Shown in pieces: positions 6,369-13,328 of a DNA stretch of 19,520 nucleotides. The position numbers and the translations under genes are program-made. Below the pieces are notes generated by a model. The model worked only from the letters and a program-made list of their open reading frames with translations. It had not been told where the DNA came from and did no database searches. Source of the stretch: CAXDRM01 sp963991775 (GTDB taxonomy: Bacteria > Pseudomonadota > Alphaproteobacteria > Rickettsiales > JABIRX01); NCBI GenBank assembly GCA_963991775.1, contig CAXDRM010000020.1, forward strand, positions 1 to 19,520. Direction: 5' to 3'. The stretch's first letter is position 1. Each line of letters starts with the position of its first letter.

Positions 6369-7673
6369 ATGCGCAAAATGATTCGCTCCCTTATTTTCTT
6401 TACTCTGCTTAGCTCTTGTATCTCTGGTAAGATTAAAAATACTGAGCTTGATTTACAAACACGCCTTGCTAACTCTAGCGAATTACAGCATTATCGTAAA
6501 TTAGAAGCAGAGACTTTATCTCTAAATGAGAAAGAAGAATATTTCTTTAAACGTCTAAATGATAAATTTATTTATCCAGAACCTAAATTAGTAGCACGAG
6601 AAAGAGTTAATCAAGAATATGGTAGTTTTTATCTTGATGAGAATATTCTGCTACTATTTTATTTAAGTATAAAATATCAAGAAAGCGGCTCTGAACTATA
6701 TCAAATACAGGCCCAAAAGATTATTGAGGCTATTTACTATTTTGATGAGCTAAATGGTTTTGACGGCTTTATGCCACGCTATTTAGTCTTAAAAGATGAT
6801 AAATTAACTATTGCCTCAGAACATATTAAAACCAATAGCTATGCCTTATTGGCTCTAAGCTATTATGCTGCTTATCAGGCATTTCCTAGTCAAAAAATTA
6901 AAACCTTAATTACTAAACATACTGAGATTATTGCTAAATATTTTCTAGATAATCAATTAAATTTAGTTACTCCTAACGAGCAAAATATTAAATATGCTGC
7001 TCTTGATCACAAATTTGTGGTTAGCAGGCAATTAGATGGTTTAAGCTTTTTTGAAGCTGCCCTAGCTATTGTCAAAGAGGATGATCTTAAATCAGAGATA
7101 AGTCTGCTTCTTGCAGAGCATTACCGCCCTAAATATAAAAAGAAATTTAAACCTCTTTATGGTGAGCTATTTGGCTTCTGGCAATTAGCGAGTCCTTCTT
7201 CTAATTGGCTAAACTTACTAAAAATGTATAATTTAGTAAAAATTACTGATGATGAAATATATAAATTTATGTTTGCCCGGCTTTATCAAAAACTAGCTGA
7301 TGAACAAAATATTTTTTATGATTTACTTTATTTAGATATTTTTCCTGATAAGGCAGTTAGTAAATTAACTTTAATTGCCGGCTATTTACAGAGCTTTCCT
7401 TTAGATTTAAGCGCTGCTGAAATTATAAACAGCCATAGAGATGATATTAAATTGCAGAAATTTCCTAAAATTACCAAAAATAAAAGATGGCTCTCTGCTA
7501 AAACAGCTTTGCCTATCTATGCCAGACCCTTAATGTATCATGAGTGGAAACGCAATCAGCTGCGTCTTAATGGTAATCAGGGCAATTATCTTAACCATGT
7601 TACTTTTAATGGTTTAGATTTTCTTTTAGCTAATGCTTTATATCAGAAGGCTTTAAGAGCTACTTTGCAATAA
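6369..7673 (+). CDS. Predicted lipoprotein of unknown function, all-helical
   Basis: Not recognised. The ORF gives 434 residues from the ATG at 6369 (a second ATG is at 6378; an upstream TTG at 6354 would lie in the terminator stem). The N-terminus MRKMIRSLIFFTLLSSC is a lipoprotein signal with Cys17 in an LSSC lipobox, so the protein is probably membrane-tethered in the periplasm. The mature part is rich in Leu, Tyr, Lys and amphipathic helices, without Cys-rich or metal motifs. Repeated aromatic helix pairs such as the segment around LDENILLLFYLSIKYQ and ELNGFDGFMPRYL suggest an alpha/alpha toroid fold as in some glycan-active proteins; this is a guess from helix pattern only. No SD is visible. 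The gene lies between the prepilin terminator and pabB and appears to be a single-gene unit. Confidence 0.8.
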   Translation: MRKMIRSLIFFTLLSSCISGKIKNTELDLQTRLANSSELQHYRKLEAETLSLNEKEEYFFKRLNDKFIYPEPKLVARERVNQEYGSFYLDENILLLFYLSIKYQESGSELYQIQAQKIIEAIYYFDELNGFDGFMPRYLVLKDDKLTIASEHIKTNSYALLALSYYAAYQAFPSQKIKTLITKHTEIIAKYFLDNQLNLVTPNEQNIKYAALDHKFVVSRQLDGLSFFEAALAIVKEDDLKSEISLLLAEHYRPKYKKKFKPLYGELFGFWQLASPSSNWLNLLKMYNLVKITDDEIYKFMFARLYQKLADEQNIFYDLLYLDIFPDKAVSKLTLIAGYLQSFPLDLSAAEIINSHRDDIKLQKFPKITKNKRWLSAKTALPIYARPLMYHEWKRNQLRLNGNQGNYLNHVTFNGLDFLLANALYQKALRATLQ

Positions 7674-7720
7674 ATCGCTGTAGCTCCTAAATACAAGGTG
7701 AAAAAAGTTTTGAGATATCA

Positions 7721-7739
7721 TTTGAGAATGATTCTCAAA
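7721..7739. promoter_or_regulatory. 19-bp perfect palindrome, Fur-box-like
   Basis: TTTGAGAATGATTCTCAAA is a perfect 9-1-9 palindrome whose core TGAGAATGATTCTCA fits the 7-1-7 pattern TGANAATNATTNTCA of Fur-family operators. It lies 48 bp after the lipoprotein stop and 98 bp before the pabB ATG. It could instead form the stem of a terminator for the lipoprotein gene, but no T run follows directly. pabB has no known link to iron, so operator function is uncertain. Confidence 0.35.
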
Positions 7740-7836
7740 ATCTTTGTACCCGTAATATTTTTTGTTGTAAATGTATTTTTTGCTTTTTTGGTTAAAATAA
7801 TTGAAAATGCTTAAATAAATAAAATCGTACTTAAAA

Positions 7837-9066
7837 ATGTATCACCAACAAGAGCTAGATTGGCTAGATCCTTTAAGCGCTGCACAAGCACTAGCAGATC
7901 ATACAAATTATTTAGCCCTGCTTTATTCAGGAGCGCAATATAGCTATAGCGGCAATTTTTGTTATCTAGCTTGGGATGCGCTTGAAGTTTTTTCTAATAG
8001 TGAAACAGAGCTAAAAACAGAAATCATAAATAGCTCCTATTATCATTTCGGCTATCAAGCATATGAAGCTGGACCCTCTAACTTGCCCTCTGCTTATGTT
8101 GAGGCACCAAAGCAGCTCTTTTTTAAAGCTGCAAATATTCTAATATTTGATATTAATGAGCAGAAATTATCTTTACTTAGCAACTCCAGCAAAAAATTTC
8201 AGCTGCCCACCGCAATAGCTAAAAAACAAAATCAGCAAGTAATTTATGATTTTACCTCAAATATGAGTAAAGAGGCTTATTTGCAAAAAATTGCAGAAAT
8301 AAAAGAAAAAATTTGTGAAGGTGCTTATTACCAAATTAATTTAACTCGTAAATTTTTTGCTGAATGCAAAAATTTTGCAGCAATTGAGAATTTTATCAAA
8401 TTAGCCAAATTATGTCCTAGCCCTTATGCAGCATTCTTAAAATTTAAAGATCTACATATACTTTCTTCATCACCAGAAAGATTTATCTCTTGTGATGGTT
8501 CTAAAATTAATACTCGTCCTATTAAAGGAACCTTAGCTAAAGATAAAGGCACAGCTGATGATCTCTATAATAGCGGCAAAGATCGCGCAGAAAATCTAAT
8601 GATTACCGATTTAATGCGCAATGATTTAAGAAGCTATACTAATAATATGCAGGTAGATAAATTATTCGCTGTTGATAGCTTTAATAATTTACATCATATG
8701 TCTTCAAGCATTTCTGCTGAATTGGCTGATAATTTAAACTGTTATGATTTACTTAAAAATTGTTTACCACCTGGCTCTATGACCGGTGCACCAAAAATTG
8801 CAGCTATGGAGGCTATTGAAAAATTTGAGCAGCAGCAGCGTGGAATTTACTCTGGAGCATTAGGTTATTTTGGCCCTAATAATATTTGTGACTTCTCTGT
8901 GATTATCCGTACCATTATCCAACAGCAAGAACGCGTTGAATTCCAAGTTGGTGGCGGTATAATTTATGATTCAAATCCAGAAGAAGAATGGCAAGAAACT
9001 ATGATTAAAGCAGAAAATATTGCCAAGACTTTAAATATACCTCTTGAACAATTCAAAAATTTATAG
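7837..9066 (+). CDS. pabB: Aminodeoxychorismate synthase component I PabB
   Basis: Converts chorismate with ammonia (from the PabA glutaminase) to 4-amino-4-deoxychorismate for p-aminobenzoate and folate. The 409 residues carry a degenerate N-terminal part and a complete chorismate-binding domain: GAYYQINLT (162-170), SSPERF (211-216), PIKGT (228-232), NLMITDLMRND (253-263), PPGSMTGAPK (311-320) and VGGGIIYDS (371-379). The Lys in PIKGT (K230) separates PabB from anthranilate synthase TrpE, which has Ala there. No PabA or PabC domain is fused, and neither gene is next to it. It is followed after 44 nt by ribH on the same strand, with a small hairpin (9074-9090) in the gap. No clear SD precedes the ATG. 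Confidence 0.93.
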   Translation: MYHQQELDWLDPLSAAQALADHTNYLALLYSGAQYSYSGNFCYLAWDALEVFSNSETELKTEIINSSYYHFGYQAYEAGPSNLPSAYVEAPKQLFFKAANILIFDINEQKLSLLSNSSKKFQLPTAIAKKQNQQVIYDFTSNMSKEAYLQKIAEIKEKICEGAYYQINLTRKFFAECKNFAAIENFIKLAKLCPSPYAAFLKFKDLHILSSSPERFISCDGSKINTRPIKGTLAKDKGTADDLYNSGKDRAENLMITDLMRNDLRSYTNNMQVDKLFAVDSFNNLHHMSSSISAELADNLNCYDLLKNCLPPGSMTGAPKIAAMEAIEKFEQQQRGIYSGALGYFGPNNICDFSVIIRTIIQQQERVEFQVGGGIIYDSNPEEEWQETMIKAENIAKTLNIPLEQFKNL

Positions 9067-9110
9067 CTTTCTTGCATAAAAAAATTATGCTTAATGGCAA
9101 AAACTGACTC

Positions 9111-9542
9111 ATGAATTTTTTAATAATTTCTGCAAATTTCTACGAAGATATTTCTTCTGAGCTATTACTAGGAGCAACTCAAGAGCTTGAAAAAGAAGGC
9201 CATCATTACCATAAAATTTCAGTGCCGGGCTCTTTTGAGATACCAGCCGCGATTAGCTATGCTACTGACCTAGAAATCTATGATGGCTTTATTGCTTTAG
9301 GCTGTATCATTAAAGGAGAAACCTTACATCATAATGTGATTGCGCATGAAAGTGCTCGTGCCTTAAATGAATTAGCAATTAATATGAATCTTGCTATTGG
9401 TAATGGTATCATCACTGCTGAAGATAAAACCCAAGCGCTAGCTAGAGCTGCCGTAAAAAAACGTAACATTGGTGGTACTGCCGCACGCACTGCGCTTAAG
9501 ATGGCTACTATACGTAATAAATTCCAAGAGATGCTTAGTTAA
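9111..9542 (+). CDS. ribH: 6,7-dimethyl-8-ribityllumazine synthase RibH
   Basis: Condenses 5-amino-6-ribitylaminouracil with 3,4-dihydroxy-2-butanone 4-phosphate to make the riboflavin precursor lumazine. The 143 residues are near the usual length. Visible family motifs are PGSFEIPAA (substrate loop), GCIIKGETLHHNVI (phosphate binding and the catalytic His region), GNGIITAED and the C-terminal NIGGTAARTALKM. ribH, nusB and thiL form a standard alphaproteobacterial run; nusB starts 3 nt after the ribH stop. The N-terminus starts directly at the first beta strand (MNFLIISANFYEDI), shorter than many homologues but complete. No FMN riboswitch was seen upstream. Confidence 0.96.
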   Translation: MNFLIISANFYEDISSELLLGATQELEKEGHHYHKISVPGSFEIPAAISYATDLEIYDGFIALGCIIKGETLHHNVIAHESARALNELAINMNLAIGNGIITAEDKTQALARAAVKKRNIGGTAARTALKMATIRNKFQEMLS

Positions 9543-9545
9543 ATT

Positions 9546-10007
9546 ATGGAATTTACTGTTAAAAATCAGTTTAGCTATATGCGCCGTTCTCGCGTCGCAG
9601 CTTTACAAATTTTATATCAATTAGAATTTTATCCAGATAAAAATTTTACTGATATTGCCACAAGACTCTATAAATTATATGAGCGCGATTATCCTGAAAA
9701 AAAAGTTAGTGAGCTCTTAAATAAAGATTTTATCATTCAGCTAGTAACCTATGTTCAAGAAAGACCTGCCGAGATTACTGAATTATTAGAGCCTGAATTA
9801 TTAGAAAGCTGGGATTTACATGAGATCTCCATGATTTTACGTTTGATCTTATTTTTAGCTATTGCTGAATTTAAACAAACTGACACTGATTTGGCAGTAA
9901 TCATTAATGAATATATAGAAATTACCAAAGCCTATGAAAATGAGCGCGATGCACGCTTTGTAAATAGTATCTTAGAAATCTTAGGTAAAAAAATTAGAAA
10001 TAATTAA
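9546..10007 (+). CDS. nusB: Transcription antitermination factor NusB
   Basis: All-helical RNA-binding protein that with NusE (S10) binds boxA of rRNA leaders and promotes antitermination. The 153 residues include the N-terminal helix RRSRVAALQILYQLEF, which is characteristic, and a C-terminal part with EISMILRLILFLAIAEFK and VIINEYIEITKAYENERDARFVNSILEIL, matching the last NusB helices. The ATG at 9546 is 3 nt after ribH. A second ATG (residue 12, at 9579) directly precedes the conserved MRRSR and could be the true start; the first is kept because it gives tight coupling to ribH. Confidence 0.95.
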   Translation: MEFTVKNQFSYMRRSRVAALQILYQLEFYPDKNFTDIATRLYKLYERDYPEKKVSELLNKDFIIQLVTYVQERPAEITELLEPELLESWDLHEISMILRLILFLAIAEFKQTDTDLAVIINEYIEITKAYENERDARFVNSILEILGKKIRNN

Positions 10008-10060
10008 TGCTTAAGCCCAAAATGCAGAGAGTTTAGCTGTGCATTTGCGTATCAGGAGCA

Positions 10061-10090
10061 TTTATAAATGACTTATCTGTCATTTATAAA
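10061..10090 (+). promoter_or_regulatory. 12-bp hairpin over the thiL start codon
   Basis: TTTATAAATGAC and GTCATTTATAAA are perfectly complementary over 12 bp with a 6-nt loop (TTATCT). The left arm contains the ATG (10068-10070), and AGGAG (10054-10058) lies just upstream. In mRNA the fold would bury the start codon but leave the SD outside, so it may tune thiL translation. No TPP riboswitch motif is visible. If translation starts at 10143 instead, this is a leader hairpin. Confidence 0.5.
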
Positions 10091-11093
10091 GCGCAAGCAA
10101 ATTAGAGCTGAACTGGAGAATTTGGGGCCCAAAAATAACATAATGTCTGAATTTTCTTATATTGATAAATATTTAAAACCTTTAGCTGGCGAATCTGGCT
10201 TAGATCTAAGTGATGATATTGCTCTTTTGGCTCAGGATAAAAACTATGCTTGTTCTAGTGATATTATAGTTGAAGGCACGCATTTCTTAGAAAATACTGA
10301 GCCGCGTAAAATTGCGCAAAAATTACTAGCTGTAAATCTTTCTGATCTTGCAGCAAAAGCCTTAACCCCTGAACATTATATGCTTAATTTAAGCTTAAAT
10401 GATTTTTCTGAAGGTTGGTTTAAAGAATTTTGTGTTGGTCTTAAAATCATGCAAGATCAATATAATTTTAAACTTATAGGTGGTGATACTACTAAAACTT
10501 CAGGAAATATTGTAGTTTCTGCAACTATATTTGGTAGCTATCAAGATAATTTTATTCCCAGAAATAACTGCCAAGATGGTGACTTAATTTGGCATAGTGG
10601 TTTTATTGGCTCAGCATATTTAGGCTTAAAACTTTGTCAGGGTAAATTAACTGCTAAAAAAACTGCTCAAGATAAATTATGCCGCAATTATGAATTACCA
10701 GAGCCTCGTTTAGCTTTACAAAATATCTTACTTAATTATGCACATAGTGCGCTTGATATCTCAGATGGTTTATTACAGGATTTAGAACATTTGCTTAAAT
10801 TTAATAATTTTGGCGCGAATATAGATTTAGCCAAAATATCTGTTGCGCTAGAGACAAAAGCTATCTGCCAAGAGCATGATATTAATTTAGCAGAATTACT
10901 AACTGCCGGTGATGATTATGAGATTTTATTTACTAGTAAAGCCGAGCATCAAGCTGATATTTTAAATGCAGCAAAGCAACTTTCCTTCCCGGTTAGTTTA
11001 ATTGGTAAAGTAAATAATAATGGTAAATTAAGCTTTACTAATGCTCCTGATTCTTTCTCTATACCAGACAATCTCGGCTATAAGCATCATTGA
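10068..11093 (+). CDS. thiL: Thiamine-monophosphate kinase ThiL
   Basis: Phosphorylates thiamine monophosphate to the cofactor thiamine diphosphate with ATP; a PurM-like two-domain enzyme. Motifs follow family order: MSEFSYIDKYLKPLA, DDIALL, a segment with SSDIIVEGTHFL, LLAVNLSDLAA, KLIGGDTT, ALDISDGLLQDLEHL and TAGDDYEILF; the Asp residues in these bind Mg-nucleotide. In DLSDDIALL the usual LGDD glycine is Ser. The 341 residues include about 25 extra N-terminal ones: homology begins at the Met encoded at 10143. I keep the 10068 ATG because AGGAG lies 9 nt before it, whereas no SD precedes 10143. It is the last gene after ribH-nusB and is convergent with aroE. Confidence 0.93.
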   Translation: MTYLSFIKRKQIRAELENLGPKNNIMSEFSYIDKYLKPLAGESGLDLSDDIALLAQDKNYACSSDIIVEGTHFLENTEPRKIAQKLLAVNLSDLAAKALTPEHYMLNLSLNDFSEGWFKEFCVGLKIMQDQYNFKLIGGDTTKTSGNIVVSATIFGSYQDNFIPRNNCQDGDLIWHSGFIGSAYLGLKLCQGKLTAKKTAQDKLCRNYELPEPRLALQNILLNYAHSALDISDGLLQDLEHLLKFNNFGANIDLAKISVALETKAICQEHDINLAELLTAGDDYEILFTSKAEHQADILNAAKQLSFPVSLIGKVNNNGKLSFTNAPDSFSIPDNLGYKHH

Positions 11094-11095
11094 TC

Positions 11096-11205
11096 AGGAG
11101 AGTTAGGAGATGTATTTAATCGCTCAGGCAGTCCTCGAATTTTATCAAATCCATGTTGATAAAATTCTGTGGAATCTCGCTCTAAACACATCTCCTAACT
11201 CTCCT
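11096..11205. repeat. 110-bp inverted-repeat element between thiL and aroE
   Basis: Perfect 18-bp terminal inverted repeats (AGGAGAGTTAGGAGATGT at 11096-11113 and its complement at 11188-11205) enclose a second perfect 12-bp inverted repeat (GAATTTTATCAA at 11137-11148 and TTGATAAAATTC at 11156-11167) with a 7-nt loop. The stretches between the two stems are only partly complementary. The element begins 3 nt after the thiL stop and lies between convergent genes. It may act as a bidirectional terminator, but its size and two-tier symmetry fit a MITE or a Rickettsia-type palindromic element better. No clear target-site duplication was seen. Confidence 0.75.
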
Positions 11206-11250
11206 TCTAGCTATGTTGTATAAAATCAGTGTTGAGCTTTAACTACTGTA

Positions 11251-12072
11251 TTATTCTAGAATATCCAATAATTCAGCCGTTACTTCTGGTTTAGTGCCGA
11301 AAAATTTTTCAAAAGCTGGTACTGCCTGATAAGCTAACATAGCAAGACCTGTGGCAATTTTATGATTATTTGCTAAAGCATCTTCAAGCAATTTAGTATG
11401 TAACGGCTTGTAAACTATATCATAAAATAATTTTTGCTCTTTTATTTGGTTAAAATCTATAGTGAGATTATTTTGACCATTCATTCCACATGAACTGCAA
11501 TTTACTATGAGGTCTGCATGATTTATTGCAGCTAGTAATTCAGAAAATTCTGTTACTTTAAGATAAGGAAATTCTTGTTGTAATTTTTCTGCTTTACTTA
11601 AAGTACGATTAAGCAAATTTAACTCTGCAATATCTTCAGTGGCTAATCCTGCTATTAAAGCACGAGCTGCACCTCCTGCCCCTATTAGTAAAATCTTTTG
11701 CTGAGCAAATTTATATTCTGGATATTGTCTGAGCAAAGCATGTTTAAAACCATAATAATCTGTATTTGTAGCTTTTAACTGACCCTGTTCAACATATATG
11801 GTATTGACTGCTCCAATCTGTTCAGCAAGTTTTGAAATAGTAAAATTATGAGCCTTTAAGATTTTGAAAGCTGCTTCTTTATGAGGTATAGTAATATTTG
11901 CGCCACTATAAGAACTAGCTGTAAAATTTAGCAAAAAATCTTCTAAATCTTCTGGCAAAATTTGCTGAGCTAGATAATCACCTGTTATAGCATAATTTTC
12001 TAACCAATATTTATGTAATTTGGGTGAAAGGCTGTGACTAATTGGATTACCAATTACTAATGCTTGTTTCAT
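11251..12072 (-). CDS. aroE: Shikimate dehydrogenase AroE
   Basis: NADPH-dependent reduction of 3-dehydroshikimate to shikimate in the chorismate pathway, which also supplies the substrate for PabB in this window. The 273 residues show the shikimate-binding motif SLSP (14-17), the catalytic Lys in NITIPHKE (K65), the catalytic Asp in NTD (D105), the dinucleotide loop GAGGAARA (131-138), the NRT segment for the NADP phosphate, and YDIVYKPLHT near the C-terminus. Its ATG overlaps the stop of the upstream small ORF as ATGA, so translation is coupled. Third gene of ppsR-ORF-aroE, the order found beside the replication origin of Caulobacter-type chromosomes. Confidence 0.96.
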   Translation of the reverse strand: MKQALVIGNPISHSLSPKLHKYWLENYAITGDYLAQQILPEDLEDFLLNFTASSYSGANITIPHKEAAFKILKAHNFTISKLAEQIGAVNTIYVEQGQLKATNTDYYGFKHALLRQYPEYKFAQQKILLIGAGGAARALIAGLATEDIAELNLLNRTLSKAEKLQQEFPYLKVTEFSELLAAINHADLIVNCSSCGMNGQNNLTIDFNQIKEQKLFYDIVYKPLHTKLLEDALANNHKIATGLAMLAYQAVPAFEKFFGTKPEVTAELLDILE

Positions 12073-12311
12073 CTTTTTTTATTTTTTAATTTTTTTATTC
12101 TTTTTAACTTTTTGCCCCTGCTGGTTTTAATTCTTAAATTTTCTAATAATAAAGCTGCATATTCAGGATTTTTACTAGCAAATAAATCTTCCAGAACATC
12201 TACAATTATAGCTAATCTTTTTGCAAAATCTGTTTCACCTGCTAGCTTGTTTTTTATGGTTTGATTAAGATCAAAACCCTGCTGATTACTTATAATTAGC
12301 TTAGCGCTCAT
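12069..12311 (-). CDS. Small basic protein between ppsR and aroE, unknown
   Basis: Not recognised. An 80-residue ORF overlaps ppsR by 11 bp at its start and aroE by 4 bp (ATGA) at its end, so it is locked into the operon and very likely translated. The first 60 residues are predicted helical with a Leu/Ala-rich core (RLAIIVDVLEDLFA, then EYAALLLENL); the last 18 are strongly basic (RGKKLKRIKKLKNKKR), suggestive of nucleic-acid or membrane contact. In Caulobacter and many relatives the gene at this position is maf, but this protein has no Maf motif and is far too short, so it is a replacement and not a remnant. Function unknown. Confidence 0.75.
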   Translation of the reverse strand: MSAKLIISNQQGFDLNQTIKNKLAGETDFAKRLAIIVDVLEDLFASKNPEYAALLLENLRIKTSRGKKLKRIKKLKNKKR

Positions 12312-13110
12312 AATATTTTTGTATAATCAAAGCTGCTGTTTCCTCGATGGATTTTCTACTCACATCAACTATGGGCCATTTTTGTTGTAGGTAGATCTTT
12401 TTGGCAGCAATTATTTCTTCACGCACATTATCTAAAGCTAAATAGCTATTATCAGACTTAATTTCTTGATTTAAAAATTTGATACGGTTGGTTCTAATTT
12501 GAATTAAAATATCCGGATTAATCGTCAAACCAACAATATAAGGTTTTTTTACTTCAAAAAGTATCTCTGGTAATTCTACCCCATGAATGAAAGGCACATT
12601 AGCTGCTTTAAAACCTCGATGCGAAAGATAGGCACAAGTTGGTGATTTAGAAGTTCTAGACGGCCCTACTAAAATAATATCTGCCTCATCGAGATCTTCA
12701 TTTTTTTGCCCATCATCATGATTTATAGTAAAATTAATTGCTTCAACTCGGTCAAAATAATCTTCATCTAACACATGTTGACGTCCCGATTTCTGTACAA
12801 TTTTTTGACCAATATGATTAGAAAATTTATTAATTACATCATCTAAAGCTGCAATTGCTGTAATCCGATTTTTGCGACATTCACTTAATAAAATATTTAA
12901 TAATTTTTCATTTAAAATTGTGTAAAGAACTATGCCTCCATTTTCTTTAACATTTTCAAGTATTTGTCTTAAACGTGCCTCTGTACGCACTAAAGACCAC
13001 ATATATTCCGAAGTTTCTACATTATTAAATTGCGACATTACTGCTCTTGATATAGCTCCTAAAGTCTCTCCGGTAGAATCTGAAATAAGATGTAAATTTA
13101 ACTTCTTCAT
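12301..13110 (-). CDS. ppsR: Pyruvate, phosphate dikinase regulatory protein (PPSR/DUF299)
   Basis: Bifunctional ADP-dependent protein kinase and Pi-dependent pyrophosphorylase that inactivates and reactivates pyruvate phosphate dikinase (or PEP synthetase) on a Thr next to the catalytic His. The 269 residues match the family. Key motifs are LISDSTGET (8-16) and the P-loop-like GPSRTSKSPT (149-158), followed by VPFIHGVELPEILF and VGLTINPDIL. No PPDK gene lies in the window. It is divergent from hemE across the candidate origin; its ortholog next to hemE (RP001 in Rickettsia prowazekii, as I recall the naming) marks the conserved origin cluster of alphaproteobacteria. An extended -10 (TGGTATAAT) lies about 73 bp upstream. 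Confidence 0.93.
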   Translation of the reverse strand: MKKLNLHLISDSTGETLGAISRAVMSQFNNVETSEYMWSLVRTEARLRQILENVKENGGIVLYTILNEKLLNILLSECRKNRITAIAALDDVINKFSNHIGQKIVQKSGRQHVLDEDYFDRVEAINFTINHDDGQKNEDLDEADIILVGPSRTSKSPTCAYLSHRGFKAANVPFIHGVELPEILFEVKKPYIVGLTINPDILIQIRTNRIKFLNQEIKSDNSYLALDNVREEIIAAKKIYLQQKWPIVDVSRKSIEETAALIIQKYYER

Positions 13111-13182
13111 AATCTGTTGATAAATTGTTAATAACTATTAGTTAAAATTTTAGTTGTTACTCTTTTTAGTTATTTTTTAAGA

Positions 13183-13191
13183 ATTATACCA
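13183..13191 (-). promoter_or_regulatory. Extended -10 promoter element for ppsR
   Basis: Read on the minus strand, TGGTATAAT is a perfect -10 hexamer with the TGn extension. No good -35 stands at the usual distance, as is common for extended -10 promoters. Transcription would start near 13176 and give a leader of about 66 nt before the ppsR ATG at 13110. Confidence 0.45.
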
Positions 13192-13272
13192 ATAGTTTTC
13201 AAATATTTTTAAATTTTGTTGATAAGTTAATCTAAACTAGGATTTATATATATCTTTAAATTTGATAAACTG

Positions 13273-13301
13273 TTGATAACTCTGTTTAAAACTCGTATTT
13301 T
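13273..13301 (+). promoter_or_regulatory. Predicted hemE promoter overlapping a DnaA-box-like site
   Basis: TTGATA (13273-13278), 17-bp spacer, TATTTT (13296-13301), about 27 bp before the hemE ATG. The -35 lies inside the third TGTTGATAA site (13271-13279), so DnaA binding there would be expected to affect hemE transcription. In Caulobacter a strong hemE promoter likewise lies in the origin. Confidence 0.45.
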
Positions 13302-13328
13302 ACCTTTTTCAAATTCAGTTTAATAATA

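Larger units (their letters stand above)
13111..13328. other. Candidate chromosomal origin of replication (oriC)
   Basis: The 218-bp gap between divergent ppsR and hemE has 39 G+C (18%). It holds three identical 9-mers TGTTGATAA at 13115-13123, 13217-13225 and 13271-13279. They are in the same orientation and are the complement of TTATCAACA, one base from the DnaA box TTATCCACA. A weaker version, TGTTAATAA, is at 13126-13134. Two of them overlap a match to the IHF consensus in reverse (YAANNNNTTGATW at 13110-13122 and 13266-13278). In Caulobacter crescentus the origin lies between hemE and the ppsR-type gene, and the cluster is conserved in Rickettsia. Very AT-rich stretches (for example 13160-13215) could be the unwinding region. 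No clear CtrA site (TTAA-N7-TTAA) was found. Confidence 0.7.

Noticed and set aside
9074..9090. Hairpin GCATAA-AAAAA-TTATGC between pabB and ribH as a terminator
   Set aside because: Only 6 bp, A/T-rich, and no T run on the plus strand; too weak to call.
10008..10067. TPP riboswitch before thiL
   Set aside because: The conserved CTGAGA and the P4/P5 loops were looked for and not found; the gap is too short.
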